Shown in pieces: positions 46,848 to 56,714 of a stretch of DNA of 64,000 nt (position 1 is its first letter; each line of letters starts with the position of its first letter). Below the pieces are notes generated by a model that had not been told where the DNA came from, searched no databases, and worked only from the letters and a program-made list of their open reading frames with translations. The stretch comes from Frondihabitans australicus (GTDB taxonomy: Bacteria > Actinomycetota > Actinomycetes > Actinomycetales > Microbacteriaceae): assembly GCF_003634555.1 (NCBI RefSeq), contig NZ_RBKS01000001.1, forward strand, positions 930,001-994,000. Reading direction: 5' to 3'. The position numbers and the translations under genes were made by a program.

Positions 46848-46913
46848 GCTGAGGATCGGCAATCCGACGCGGGCGCCTCGGGCGTCCTCCACCCAAGCAT
46901 CCGAGGGGGCGAC

Positions 46914-48350
46914 ATGGCACGGCGCCTGCCGTCGCAGCCCCCTGTGCTGCCTGGCTTCTCGCACATGCACGTGCTGGGTTCCGGCGGCTTCGCCGACGTC
47001 TTCCTCTACGAGCAGAACATGCCGCGCCGGCAGGTCGCGGTCAAGGTCATGCTGAGCGAGGTCGTCAACGACCAGGTCCGGCAGATGTTCCAGGCCGAGG
47101 CCAACCTCATGGCGCAGCTCAGCGGTCACCCCTCGATCCTCACCGTGTACCAGGCGAGCGTGTCGGCCGACGGGCGGCCCTACCTCGTGATGGAGCTGTG
47201 CTCCTCGTCGCTCAGCGAGCGCTACCGTCGCGAGCGGATCCCCGTGGCCGACGTCATGCGCATCGCGGTGAAGATCGGCAGCGCCATCGAGACCGCGCAC
47301 CGTCAGGGCGTGCTCCACCGCGACATCAAGCCGTCGAACATCCTCATGACGGCCTACGGCCACCCCGTGCTCTCCGACTTCGGCATCGCGGCCTCCCTCG
47401 GCGAGAGCGAGCCGACCGAGGTGGTCGGCCTGTCGATCCCGTGGTCCGCTCCCGAGGTCCTCCGCGACGACACGTCCGGCACCGTCGCCAGCGAGGTGTG
47501 GTCGCTCGGGGCGACGGTGTATTCGCTCCTGGCCGGCCGCAGCCCCTTCGAGGTCATGGGCGGTGCGAACACGTCGGCCGACCTCATGCAGCGGATCGAG
47601 AAGGGCCGGATCCAGTCCATCGGCCGCACCGACGTCCCGCCGAGTCTCGAGGCGGCGCTCCAGCGGTCCATGTCGCACCGGCCGGAGCAGCGGCAGGCCA
47701 GCGTCCTGGAGCTCGTACGCGACTTCCAGCAGGTCGAGTCCGAGCTCGGTGTCGCGCAGACGCCCATCGAGGTCGCGGTCGACGACTGGGCGCTGGCCAC
47801 CGTCGCGGACCTCGAGGATCGCACGCGGGTGCGCGGATCAGAGGGCGCTCCGGTCGCCTCCGGCGCCCGTCGACGCCGGCGCCGCTCGCTGGAGGGCTCC
47901 GCCGCATCCGGCGGGCTCGACGCGGGTGTCCGCAACAGCAAGGCGATCCCGCGCAGCACGGGCACGCGTCCGGAGGCGAAGAGCCCGAAACGGTCGCAGT
48001 ACCTCGCCTGGGCGGTGATCGCCGCCGCGTTCGTCGCTCTCGTGCTCGTCGGCATCTCGTCGCTCTTCCTGATCCGGTCGTCGTCCTCGGACATCCCGCA
48101 GGTCTCGAACATCCACGCGTCGGTCACCGGTTCGTCGGTCCGGTTCAGCTGGACTGATCCAGGGCTCCGGTCGGGCGACACCTATGTCGTCACCTCGGGC
48201 ACCGACAACAAGAGCACGCAGACGTCCTCGACCTTCCTCGCACCCATCACCGACGGCCAGCAGGTCTGCATCACCGTGACCGTCAACCGCGCCGGGAAGA
48301 ACGGTCCCGCCAGCGCCGAGAAGTGCGCGGCGGCGAAGGGCTCTTCGTGA
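46914..48350 (+). CDS. Membrane Ser/Thr protein kinase with extracytoplasmic FN3-like domain
   Basis: A 478-residue eukaryote-type kinase. The kinase domain (about 16-280) has the Gly loop GSGGFADVF, catalytic Lys44, HRDIKPSN (Asp137) and DFGIA, so it should be active. A basic linker with RRRRRR follows, then one membrane helix (363-387) and an outside domain of about 90 residues with an FN3-like strand pattern (SNIHASVTGSSVRFSWTDPG). ATG after GAGGGGG. Its stop overlaps the giant protein start (GTGA), so kinase and surface protein are made together. Confidence 0.93.
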   Translation: MARRLPSQPPVLPGFSHMHVLGSGGFADVFLYEQNMPRRQVAVKVMLSEVVNDQVRQMFQAEANLMAQLSGHPSILTVYQASVSADGRPYLVMELCSSSLSERYRRERIPVADVMRIAVKIGSAIETAHRQGVLHRDIKPSNILMTAYGHPVLSDFGIAASLGESEPTEVVGLSIPWSAPEVLRDDTSGTVASEVWSLGATVYSLLAGRSPFEVMGGANTSADLMQRIEKGRIQSIGRTDVPPSLEAALQRSMSHRPEQRQASVLELVRDFQQVESELGVAQTPIEVAVDDWALATVADLEDRTRVRGSEGAPVASGARRRRRRSLEGSAASGGLDAGVRNSKAIPRSTGTRPEAKSPKRSQYLAWAVIAAAFVALVLVGISSLFLIRSSSSDIPQVSNIHASVTGSSVRFSWTDPGLRSGDTYVVTSGTDNKSTQTSSTFLAPITDGQQVCITVTVNRAGKNGPASAEKCAAAKGSS

Positions 48351-51300
48351 GTCGACTGCTCCGCTGGCTCCTGGCGCACCGCTCGGCGGCCGCCACGGGT
48401 CTTCTCGCCGTCGTCATCGCGGCGGTGTGCGCCACGATCGGGCTGACGAGCTCCGGCTACCAGGCGCAGCGCGTGAGTCTCGACGACGGCACCGTCTGGG
48501 TCGCGAACGACTCGCTCACGGCGATCGGCCGAGCCAACCCCGCCGTGCTCCAGCTCAATTCGGCGGCGCGGAGCACGGGCAGCGACCTCGCGGTCGTCCA
48601 GGACGCCTCGCACGTCCTCCTCCTCGACCAGAGCGACGCCACGGTCGGGGCCGTGAACACCAGCACCGCCTCGGTGTCGCAGACGGTGCCGCTGCCGCCG
48701 AACAGCCCCGACGTCCTGCTCTCCGGCGACACCGTCGTGATCGTGTCGGGCAAGACGGGCGAGTTCTGGTCGACACCGGTCTCGTCGCTCGACGCGTTCG
48801 ATGCGACGTCGCAGGCGGACCTCAGCCTGGGCTCCAACGTCGTCACGGGGATGACGCCCTCGGGGACCCTCGTGGCGTACTCGCCCGACAGCTCCGAGAT
48901 CTCGCGGGTCGACGACGTCACGACGTTCGGCGTCTCGTCGACGACGCGGGTCACGAGCATGAAGAAGTCCGATTCCTTCCAGGTGGCGTCGATCGGCAGC
49001 CACTGGGCCGTGCTCGACACGACTCGGGACGTCCTGGTGGTCGACGGCCACCGGGTCGACCTCTCCGGTGACGTCACCGGCCGCGTCGCGCTGCAGGAGT
49101 CCGCCGACTCCGGCAGCACGGTGCGCGTCGCGTCGGCGTCGGGGCTCCTCGACGTCTCGTTCTCGGGCTCCGTGTCGACCCGGGTCTCGGGTCGGGGCGG
49201 CGATCCCGCGCGTCCGGTGACCGTCGGGGGCTGCACGTACGCCGCCTGGGCGGACGGCGCCGGCTGGAACGACTGCTCCTCGTCGGGGCGCCTCCAGAAG
49301 CTCGCCTCCATGCCCGCTTCGGCGTCGCTCCAGTTCCAGGAGAACGGCGGCCGGGTCGTCCTCAACGACACGGCAGGCGGCTCCAGCTGGGCCGTCCAGA
49401 GGTCCGGTCAGCTCATCGACAACTGGAGCGACCTGATCACGAACGACAAGGAGCAGCAGAAGAACCCGATCAAGGACGACAGCGACCAGCAGAAGCTCGA
49501 GGTCCAGGAGAAACCGCCCGTCGCCGTCGACGACTCGTTCGGCGCGCGGCCCGGCAGGGCGACCGTCCTGCCGGTCCTCCTGAACGACTACGACCCGAAC
49601 GGCGACCCGCTCGTCATCACCGCCGTGACTCCGGTGTCGGCCTCGGTCGGCAAGGTCGAGATCATCGCCAGCGCTCAGCAGCTCCAGCTGACCCTCGCGG
49701 CCAACGCCTCCGGCGTCGTGACGTTCGACTACACGATCACAGACGGCCGGGGCGGCAGCGACAGTGCGCGCGTCACCGTGACGATCCGGCGTCCGGGCGA
49801 GAACTCCGCGCCCGAGCAGGTCCGCGCCACGAAGGCCGTGGTCGCGTCCTCCGGCCGGGTCACCGTCGACACTCTCGGCGACTGGGTCGATCCCGACGGG
49901 GACCCGTTCTACCTCACCGGCGCCACCGGGGCATCGGGCGGCACCGTGACGTTCAAGCCCACCGGCGAGGTGGTCTACCAGGACTCCGGCAAGGGGCCCT
50001 CCACGCAGGAGATCCTCCTCACGGTCTCCGACGGCACGGCGGTCGGAAGAGGCACGCTCACGATTACCGTCGACGCCGCCGGCCAGGTGCCCCTCACCGC
50101 GGAGTCGTTCTCGGTGCAGGCGTACTCGGGCGAGGTCACCACGGTGAGTCCGCTCCAGTACGCCCAGGGCGGCACGGGCACGATCAAGCTGAACAGCGTG
50201 CCGGCGAAGACGGGGGCGACGATCACGCCCAGCTACTCGGCGGGCACGTTCACCTTCGTCAGCACCGTGGTCGGCACCCACAACCTCGAATACACCGTGA
50301 CCGACGGCGACAAGACGGCCACGGGCACCGTGCGCGTCGACGTGCAGGCTCCGCCGCAGCCGAACACCCCGCCGATCACCACTCCGAAGACCGTGTTCGT
50401 CCAGAGCCTCAGCACTCAGACCGTCGACATCACGGCGTCCGACTCCGACCCGGCCGGAAACGTGCTCATGGTGACGGCGTCGAGCGCCCTGCCCGCGTCG
50501 TCCGGGGTGCAGGTGCAGATCCTGGAGCAGAGATACCTGCGCATCACTCTGACCGCGCCACTGGACCGGGGGCCGGTGTCGTTCACCTACACGGTGACGA
50601 ACGGGCTGGCGTCGGCTCAGGGGTCGGTGACAGTGGTCCAGATCCCGCGACCGACGACCCTGCAGCCTCCCATCGCGACGAACGACCAGGCGACCGCGCG
50701 TGTCGGCGAGACGATCGACATCGACGTCCTCGCGAACGACGAGCAGCCCGACGGCGAGGCGATCACTCTCGAGCCGAAGCTCGTGAAGAACGTCTCGTCG
50801 GGCGGGGGCCTGCTGTTCGTCTCGGGGGACCAGCTCCGCTATCTCGCCCCGAAGAGTCCGGGCAACTTCACCGCCGAGTACGCCATCGAGGGCGCCGACG
50901 GGCAGAGGGCGACCGCGCAGGTGAGCATCGCGGTGCGAGAGGCCGACGCCGCCACGAACAACCCTCCGGTGCCCCAGGCGCTGACCGCGCGTGTCGTGGC
51001 CGGTCAGACCGTCCGGATCCAGGTGCCGCTCGGCGACATCGATCCCGACGGCGACTCCGTGCAGCTTCTCGGCGTCGACTCGAACCCGCAGAAGGGCAAC
51101 GTCTCGTCGGTCGGCTCGAACTACATCGACTATCAGGCGGGCACCTACTCGGCGGGCACGGACTCCTTCACGTACACGGTGATCGACAGTCTCGGCGCCC
51201 GAGCGACCGGGACGATCCGCGTCGGCATCTCGCCCAAGGCACAGGACGCCCGCAACCCGATCGCCGTCGCCGACGCGGTCACGATGCGACCGGGCGGAAG

Positions 51301-54193
51301 CATCCAGGTGCAGGTGCTGGCGAACGACTCCGATCCCGACGGCGGCAGCCTGCACGTGGTGGCCGTGAAGCCCAACGACAAGGCCGTGAAGGCGACCATC
51401 GAGGCCGGAGGCGTGGTGCGGGTCACCCCGCCCGACCGGGCCGGCACGTACGGCCTCGTGTACACCGTCGCGAACGACCTCGGCGGCGAGTCGTCGAACT
51501 TCATCACGGTCAAGGTCGATCCGAAAGCCGCACTCAACTACCCCGTCGCTCAGGACAGCGATCTGACGCTGAACAACATCCTGAACCGCAAGACGATCGA
51601 CGTGAACGTCCTCGCGAACGTCTTCTTCGCCGACGGGAACGTGTCGACCCTAGGCCTCGGGGTCCTCCCCGGGTACGGCAAGACGGCTCAGGTCACTGCG
51701 AACCACCGGATCCGGGTGACGATCACCGACAAGAGTCAGATCATCCCGTTCTACGTCTCGCACCCCGGCGACCCCTCGATCCGGGCCTACGCGTTCATCC
51801 GCGTGCCAGGCTTCGACGACGCGCTGCCGCAGGTCAACGAGGCCGCCGCCCCGCTGACGGTCGTCAGCGAGAAGACCCTGACGATCGACCTCAACAAGTA
51901 CGTCATCTCGACGAGCCCGAGCGGCGTCCGACTGACCGACACGTCCACGGTGCGGGCCACGCACTCCGACGGCAGCGATCTCGTCGTGAACTCGACGACC
52001 CTGCGCTTCACCTCCGCGGCCGCGTTCTTCGGACAGGCGTCGATCTCGTTCCAGGTCACCGACGGATCATCGGCGACCGACCCCTCCGGTCACACGGCGA
52101 CGCTCGTGCTGCCCATCACCGTGTCCGCGCGTGCCAATCAGCCACCCGTGTTCGACGGCGCGACCCTCGACCTCGAGCCCGGCGACTCACGCACCCTCGA
52201 CCTCACGAAGCTCACGACCTACAACTATCCGAAGGACGTCGGGGAGCTTCGCTACGCGGCCACGACGAGCGACGTGCCCGGCTTCACGTTCTCGATCTCG
52301 GGCCAGCAGCTGACGATCCGGGCCGACGCCGATGCGGCCAAGGGAACGAGCTCCCGGCTCGGGATGACGGTCCGAGACTCGGTGTCCCAGGGCCAGGCGG
52401 GCACGATCAGTCTGACCGTCGTCGGCTCGACGCGCCCGCTGGCGATCGCGGCGGCCGACAGCGCGGTGACGAAGCGCGGCTCGACGACGGTGATCAACGT
52501 GCTCGCGAACGACCAGGCGACCAACCCGTTCCCGGGCTCGCCGCTCAAGGTGATCGCGATCCGCGGTCTCGGCGGCGCGTCTCTGCCCGCGGGGGTCTCC
52601 GTCACGCCGAGCGGTGACGACTCGCGGCTGACCGTTCACGTCTCGGCCGACGCGAAGCCGCTCGACACGCACCTCCAGTACGAGGTGGCCGACGTCACGA
52701 ACGATCCCGACCGCTACGTCTGGGGCGACGTGACCATCTCGGTCGAGGACGTCCCCGACGCGCCCCCGGCGCCCATCCGATCCGGCACGTTCGTCGGCGG
52801 CCAGCTGACCCTCTCGTACTCGGCTCCGCGGGCCAACAACTCGCCCATCACCGACTACCGTCTGACGGGCTCGTCGACGGCCGGGAGCTACACGAAAGAC
52901 TGCGGCATCTCGACGGTCTGCACGCTGACCAACCTGAATCCCGCCACGCCCTACACGTTCACCGTCGCTGCAGTGAACGCGATCGGAGCCTCCGCCGAGA
53001 GCCCCGCGTCGGCGGCGTACAGCGCCGACTACGTGCCGGCGAGCCCCACCGGGGTCTCCGTCACGCCGTCCTCGTCGACGCCCGATGCGTTGAACGTGAG
53101 CTGGAACACGGTGCCCACGCCGACGAACGGCAGCAAGGTCACCGGGTACGTGGTCGAGATCGCAGGAGCCGGTGCTCCCGGCACACAGACCGTGCCGGCG
53201 GGCACCACCTCGACCACGATCGCGGGCCTCCAGTCCGGGGCGCAGTACAGCGTGCAGGTGTACGCGACGAACTCCGCGCAGGTCTCGAGCACGGCGGACT
53301 GGGCGCGGAGCCCCGTGTCGACCGGGGTGGCAGTGGGGGTGCCGTCGACCGTGACCGTGACGGCGACCCTCCTGACGGACGGCACCGGTGACGTCAAGGT
53401 GTCGCACTCTGCGAGCGATCCTGCGGGCGCAGCCGGGGTCACGTACACGGTCGCGCGGGCGAACGGCGCGGACGCGGCAGCGCAGGCCTGCTCGCCGTCC
53501 TCGAAGCCGGGTGCGATCTCGACGAGCAACGGCGTCGACACCACGGCTCAGGACGGCCAGCAGTACACGTACTTCGTCTACTCCGACAACGGTCTCTTCT
53601 GCTCGACGTCGAAGTCGAACAGCGTGCAGAGCCTCCAGGCTCCCGGGCAGGCCACGGGCACGGTGCAGCTCGCGGCGAACGGCACCAGCGGCTACTTCGA
53701 CGTGCAGGTGAGCGGTCTCTCCGTCGCGTCGGGCACGGCGGTCGTGTACCAGGTGTCGGGCGACGGCGGGTCGACCTGGGCCACCGTGAATCCGAACGAC
53801 TTCATCACGAGCGTCAACGCCGACGGGACCTCGATCTACGGCACGTCGCAGAGCTTCTGGTTCCGCGGCTGCCGCGACAGCGCCGGCGCCATCTGCGGCG
53901 CGAAGTCCGATCCGGTGGCAGCGACGCCGATCGCCACCCGTGCATCGGTCGCGCAGTGCACGCCCGGTCAGCCGCTGGTGGTCAACGATCCGGTCAACGG
54001 CGGCGGGATCACGCCGTCGAGCTACCTGGTCCGGTTCCAGGACGCACTCGGTCTCTGGTCGAGCGGCCCTGTCGGCGGGGGTGCGTACACCACGTCTAGT
54101 ACCGTTCCAGACGATGCGGTCAACGTGCAGGTCACCGCGACCGTCCAGGGCAACACCGATCCGAATCCTCCGATCGTGGCGTGCGGCAACTGA
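48347..54193 (+). CDS. Giant membrane-anchored protein with Ig-like and FN3-like repeats
   Basis: A 1948-residue protein. One N-terminal membrane helix (about 14-33) with positive residues before it places the rest outside. Residues 40-380 are beta-rich, possibly propeller-like. From about 386 to 1467 come some eleven tandem Ig/cadherin-like units of 95-105 residues, several with the motif VLANDxDPDG. From about 1468 come FN3-like domains (VPDAPPAPIRSG, YVPASPTGVSVTP) and a Cys-containing tail. No LPXTG or C-terminal helix is present. It likely acts as a rod-like envelope scaffold or adhesin. GTG 48347 overlaps the kinase stop; 36 bases separate it from the MoxR gene. Confidence 0.9.
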   Translation: MSRLLRWLLAHRSAAATGLLAVVIAAVCATIGLTSSGYQAQRVSLDDGTVWVANDSLTAIGRANPAVLQLNSAARSTGSDLAVVQDASHVLLLDQSDATVGAVNTSTASVSQTVPLPPNSPDVLLSGDTVVIVSGKTGEFWSTPVSSLDAFDATSQADLSLGSNVVTGMTPSGTLVAYSPDSSEISRVDDVTTFGVSSTTRVTSMKKSDSFQVASIGSHWAVLDTTRDVLVVDGHRVDLSGDVTGRVALQESADSGSTVRVASASGLLDVSFSGSVSTRVSGRGGDPARPVTVGGCTYAAWADGAGWNDCSSSGRLQKLASMPASASLQFQENGGRVVLNDTAGGSSWAVQRSGQLIDNWSDLITNDKEQQKNPIKDDSDQQKLEVQEKPPVAVDDSFGARPGRATVLPVLLNDYDPNGDPLVITAVTPVSASVGKVEIIASAQQLQLTLAANASGVVTFDYTITDGRGGSDSARVTVTIRRPGENSAPEQVRATKAVVASSGRVTVDTLGDWVDPDGDPFYLTGATGASGGTVTFKPTGEVVYQDSGKGPSTQEILLTVSDGTAVGRGTLTITVDAAGQVPLTAESFSVQAYSGEVTTVSPLQYAQGGTGTIKLNSVPAKTGATITPSYSAGTFTFVSTVVGTHNLEYTVTDGDKTATGTVRVDVQAPPQPNTPPITTPKTVFVQSLSTQTVDITASDSDPAGNVLMVTASSALPASSGVQVQILEQRYLRITLTAPLDRGPVSFTYTVTNGLASAQGSVTVVQIPRPTTLQPPIATNDQATARVGETIDIDVLANDEQPDGEAITLEPKLVKNVSSGGGLLFVSGDQLRYLAPKSPGNFTAEYAIEGADGQRATAQVSIAVREADAATNNPPVPQALTARVVAGQTVRIQVPLGDIDPDGDSVQLLGVDSNPQKGNVSSVGSNYIDYQAGTYSAGTDSFTYTVIDSLGARATGTIRVGISPKAQDARNPIAVADAVTMRPGGSIQVQVLANDSDPDGGSLHVVAVKPNDKAVKATIEAGGVVRVTPPDRAGTYGLVYTVANDLGGESSNFITVKVDPKAALNYPVAQDSDLTLNNILNRKTIDVNVLANVFFADGNVSTLGLGVLPGYGKTAQVTANHRIRVTITDKSQIIPFYVSHPGDPSIRAYAFIRVPGFDDALPQVNEAAAPLTVVSEKTLTIDLNKYVISTSPSGVRLTDTSTVRATHSDGSDLVVNSTTLRFTSAAAFFGQASISFQVTDGSSATDPSGHTATLVLPITVSARANQPPVFDGATLDLEPGDSRTLDLTKLTTYNYPKDVGELRYAATTSDVPGFTFSISGQQLTIRADADAAKGTSSRLGMTVRDSVSQGQAGTISLTVVGSTRPLAIAAADSAVTKRGSTTVINVLANDQATNPFPGSPLKVIAIRGLGGASLPAGVSVTPSGDDSRLTVHVSADAKPLDTHLQYEVADVTNDPDRYVWGDVTISVEDVPDAPPAPIRSGTFVGGQLTLSYSAPRANNSPITDYRLTGSSTAGSYTKDCGISTVCTLTNLNPATPYTFTVAAVNAIGASAESPASAAYSADYVPASPTGVSVTPSSSTPDALNVSWNTVPTPTNGSKVTGYVVEIAGAGAPGTQTVPAGTTSTTIAGLQSGAQYSVQVYATNSAQVSSTADWARSPVSTGVAVGVPSTVTVTATLLTDGTGDVKVSHSASDPAGAAGVTYTVARANGADAAAQACSPSSKPGAISTSNGVDTTAQDGQQYTYFVYSDNGLFCSTSKSNSVQSLQAPGQATGTVQLAANGTSGYFDVQVSGLSVASGTAVVYQVSGDGGSTWATVNPNDFITSVNADGTSIYGTSQSFWFRGCRDSAGAICGAKSDPVAATPIATRASVAQCTPGQPLVVNDPVNGGGITPSSYLVRFQDALGLWSSGPVGGGAYTTSSTVPDDAVNVQVTATVQGNTDPNPPIVACGN

Positions 54194-54229
54194 GCCGTCC
54201 GGCATCCCACCGAAAGTGACACCGAGAGC

Positions 54230-55201
54230 ATGAGCATGACGCCCGAGCAGGCCACCTGGTTCGCCGACATCTTCGCGCGCCTCGTGGCCAACGTCGACAA
54301 GGTCCTCCTGGGCAAGTCGTTCGTGATCAAGCTCTCGTTCTCGGCGCTTCTCAGCGAGGGGCACCTGCTTCTCGAGGACTTCCCGGGCACCGGCAAGACG
54401 AGCCTCGCCAGGGCGATCGCCCAGACGGTGCAGGGCGCTTCCTCACGCATCCAGTTCACGCCCGACCTCCTTCCCGGCGACATCACCGGTGTGAGCATCT
54501 ACGACCAGAAGTCCGGCGACTTCGAGTTCCACGCCGGCCCGGTGTTCGCGAACATCGTGCTCGCCGACGAGATCAACCGGGCCTCGCCGAAGACCCAGTC
54601 GGCGCTGCTCGAGGTCATGGAGGAGTCCCGAGTCACGGTCGACGGCGTGACGCACTCCGTCGACGCGCCGTTCATGGTCATCGCGACGCAGAACCCGATC
54701 GAGCAGGCCGGCACGTACCGCCTGCCGGAGGCCCAGCTCGATCGCTTCATCATGAAGGCCTCCATCGGCTATCCCGACCACGCCGCGACGCTCCGGATCC
54801 TCGAGGGCTCGGCGACGCGGGTGCACGAGGGCTCACTGTCGCCCGTGGTGGAGGCCGCCGTGATCGTCGAGATGGCTCGGCTGGCCCGCACCGTCCACGT
54901 CGACCCGACCGTCGCCGACTACGTCGCCCGGCTCGTCGACGGCACGCGATCCGCCCCGGAGGTCCGCCTCGGCGTGAGCGTGCGAGGTGCGTTGGCGCTC
55001 GTCCGCGTCGCGAAGACCTACGCGGCATCCACGGGGCGTCACTACGTCACCCCCGACGACATCAAGCTCCTCGCGGAGCCGGTGCTCGCCCACCGGCTCG
55101 TGCTCGACCCCGAGGCCGAGTTCGACGGCGTCACGCCGTCCAGCGTCATCAGCCAGCTGCTCATCGAGATCGCGCCGCCCGCCGAGCGGGTGAGCGCGTG
55201 A
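54230..55201 (+). CDS. MoxR-family AAA+ ATPase
   Basis: A 323-residue AAA+ protein. Walker A is FPGTGKTSLA (residues 51-60), Walker B and its partner read VLADEINRASPKTQSALLEV, and sensor 1 lies in MVIATQNPIEQAGTYRLPEA. MoxR ATPases act as chaperones for vWA/DUF58 partners, and the next gene is such a partner. It is cytoplasmic. ATG 54230 is in a short gap after the giant protein. Confidence 0.95.
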   Translation: MSMTPEQATWFADIFARLVANVDKVLLGKSFVIKLSFSALLSEGHLLLEDFPGTGKTSLARAIAQTVQGASSRIQFTPDLLPGDITGVSIYDQKSGDFEFHAGPVFANIVLADEINRASPKTQSALLEVMEESRVTVDGVTHSVDAPFMVIATQNPIEQAGTYRLPEAQLDRFIMKASIGYPDHAATLRILEGSATRVHEGSLSPVVEAAVIVEMARLARTVHVDPTVADYVARLVDGTRSAPEVRLGVSVRGALALVRVAKTYAASTGRHYVTPDDIKLLAEPVLAHRLVLDPEAEFDGVTPSSVISQLLIEIAPPAERVSA

Positions 55202-55226
55202 CCCGAGCCCGTCGCGGTCCGACGGC

Positions 55227-56714
55227 ATGAGCCTCGACCGACCCCCTGTGGCGCCGGACACCCGGCCGCCCGGGCAGTCGCGCCCCGGGGCGGCGGCGCG
55301 GCGGGGGCAGACACGGCCACCGGGCGGGGTTCGCCCGGCTCCTGCGCGCTCGACCGCGTCGGTTCGGGAGCCGCGGGCCGACACGCTTTCGAGCACGCAG
55401 GGCCTCACCAACGCGCGCACGCGCATCGTCGGCAACCGGACCGGCTTCGGCGCCGACCTCGTCATCGTCCTCGTGCGGGTCTGGCGCGCCGTCGCGGCCT
55501 GGTGCGGTCGAGTGGCGGCGGTCGCGTCGGGAATCGTCACGCCGGTGGGCTGGTCGATGCTCGTGATCGCGCCGGCCTCGCTGATCGCCGGGTACCGACT
55601 CGGCTGGCTCGAACTCGTCGCGGTCGGCTACGCGGCCGTGGTCCTGCTCTGCCTCGCGGCCCTGTACGCGATCGGGCGCAACGCCTTCACCGTGTCGCTG
55701 ACGCTCCCGCATCAGCGCGTGGCGGTCGGCGACGACGCCGACGGCCGGGTGACGGTCGCGAACCCCACCAGGAGGCGCGTCCTCGGCGTCACGGTCGAGA
55801 TCCCCATCGGCCAGGGCCTCGCCGAGATCTCGCTGCCGGGCATGCGGGGCGGCGACTCGGTCGAGGAGTCGTTCGCCGTGCCCACGGGCCGTCGCGGCGT
55901 GATCCCGGTCGGCCCCGTGCGCACGGTGCGCGGCGATCCGATCGGTCTCGTGCGGCGCGAGCTCGAGTGGACCGGCGTCACCGAGCTGTACGTGCACCCG
56001 AAGACCATCGGCATCCAGTCCACGAGCACGGGCCTGATCCGCGACCTCGAGGGCACGGCGACGCGAGACCTCACCGCGAGCGACATCTCGTTCCACGCTC
56101 TCCGCGAGTACGTCCGCGGCGATGAACGACGACACATCCACTGGAAGTCCACCGCCCGTGCAGGCCAGTACATGGTGCGGCAGTTCGAGGAGACCCGCCG
56201 CAGCCACCTCGTCATCGCGCTGAGCCTCGCGAACGTCGACTTCGCCACGGAGGACGAGTTCGAACTGGCCGTGAGCGTCGCCGCGTCGCTCGGCATCCGT
56301 GCCATCCGCGACGCCCGCGAGGTCACGGTCGTGGTCTCCGAGCGGACGCCCGAGTTCGCCAAGCGCAAGACTCTGGCGGTCAAGCCGCTGAGCACGCTCA
56401 CCCGCGACCGCCTGCTGGACGAGCTCGCCGTGGTGACCTACTCGGAGTCGTCTCTCGCGATCACCGACGTCGCTCGCGTCACGGGCGAACAGGTGTCGGG
56501 CATCTCCGTGGCCTTCCTCGTCGTCGGCTCGACCACCCGCATCACGGATCTTCGCGCCGCGGCCGCCGCGTTCCCTCCCGGCGTCGAGGCCGTGGCCATC
56601 GTCTGCGACCCGGAGTCGATCCCCGGCATGCGCCGGGTGGCCGACCTCACGGTGCTCACCGTCGGCTACCTCGACGACCTCAAGCAGTCTTTGGCGAAGG
56701 TGGTGAGCGTGTGA
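55227..56714 (+). CDS. DUF58-family membrane protein
   Basis: A 495-residue protein with a long Pro/Arg-rich cytoplasmic start, two membrane helices (about 110-130 and 131-153) and a beta domain (VSLTLPHQRVAVGDDADGRV) before the DUF58 signature REYVRGDERRHIHWKSTARA (293-312). In the following vWA-like fold the usual DxSxS metal site appears as A331-L-S-L-A335, so a MIDAS metal is unlikely. DUF58 proteins work with MoxR and transglutaminase-like partners. It is close behind moxR, and its TGA overlaps the next GTG. Confidence 0.9.
   Translation: MSLDRPPVAPDTRPPGQSRPGAAARRGQTRPPGGVRPAPARSTASVREPRADTLSSTQGLTNARTRIVGNRTGFGADLVIVLVRVWRAVAAWCGRVAAVASGIVTPVGWSMLVIAPASLIAGYRLGWLELVAVGYAAVVLLCLAALYAIGRNAFTVSLTLPHQRVAVGDDADGRVTVANPTRRRVLGVTVEIPIGQGLAEISLPGMRGGDSVEESFAVPTGRRGVIPVGPVRTVRGDPIGLVRRELEWTGVTELYVHPKTIGIQSTSTGLIRDLEGTATRDLTASDISFHALREYVRGDERRHIHWKSTARAGQYMVRQFEETRRSHLVIALSLANVDFATEDEFELAVSVAASLGIRAIRDAREVTVVVSERTPEFAKRKTLAVKPLSTLTRDRLLDELAVVTYSESSLAITDVARVTGEQVSGISVAFLVVGSTTRITDLRAAAAAFPPGVEAVAIVCDPESIPGMRRVADLTVLTVGYLDDLKQSLAKVVSV

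Noticed and set aside
48182-51355. 1057-codon minus-strand open frame opposite the giant Ig-like protein
   Set aside because: Antisense shadow with Arg/His/Asp-rich low-quality sequence; the plus strand has clear domains.
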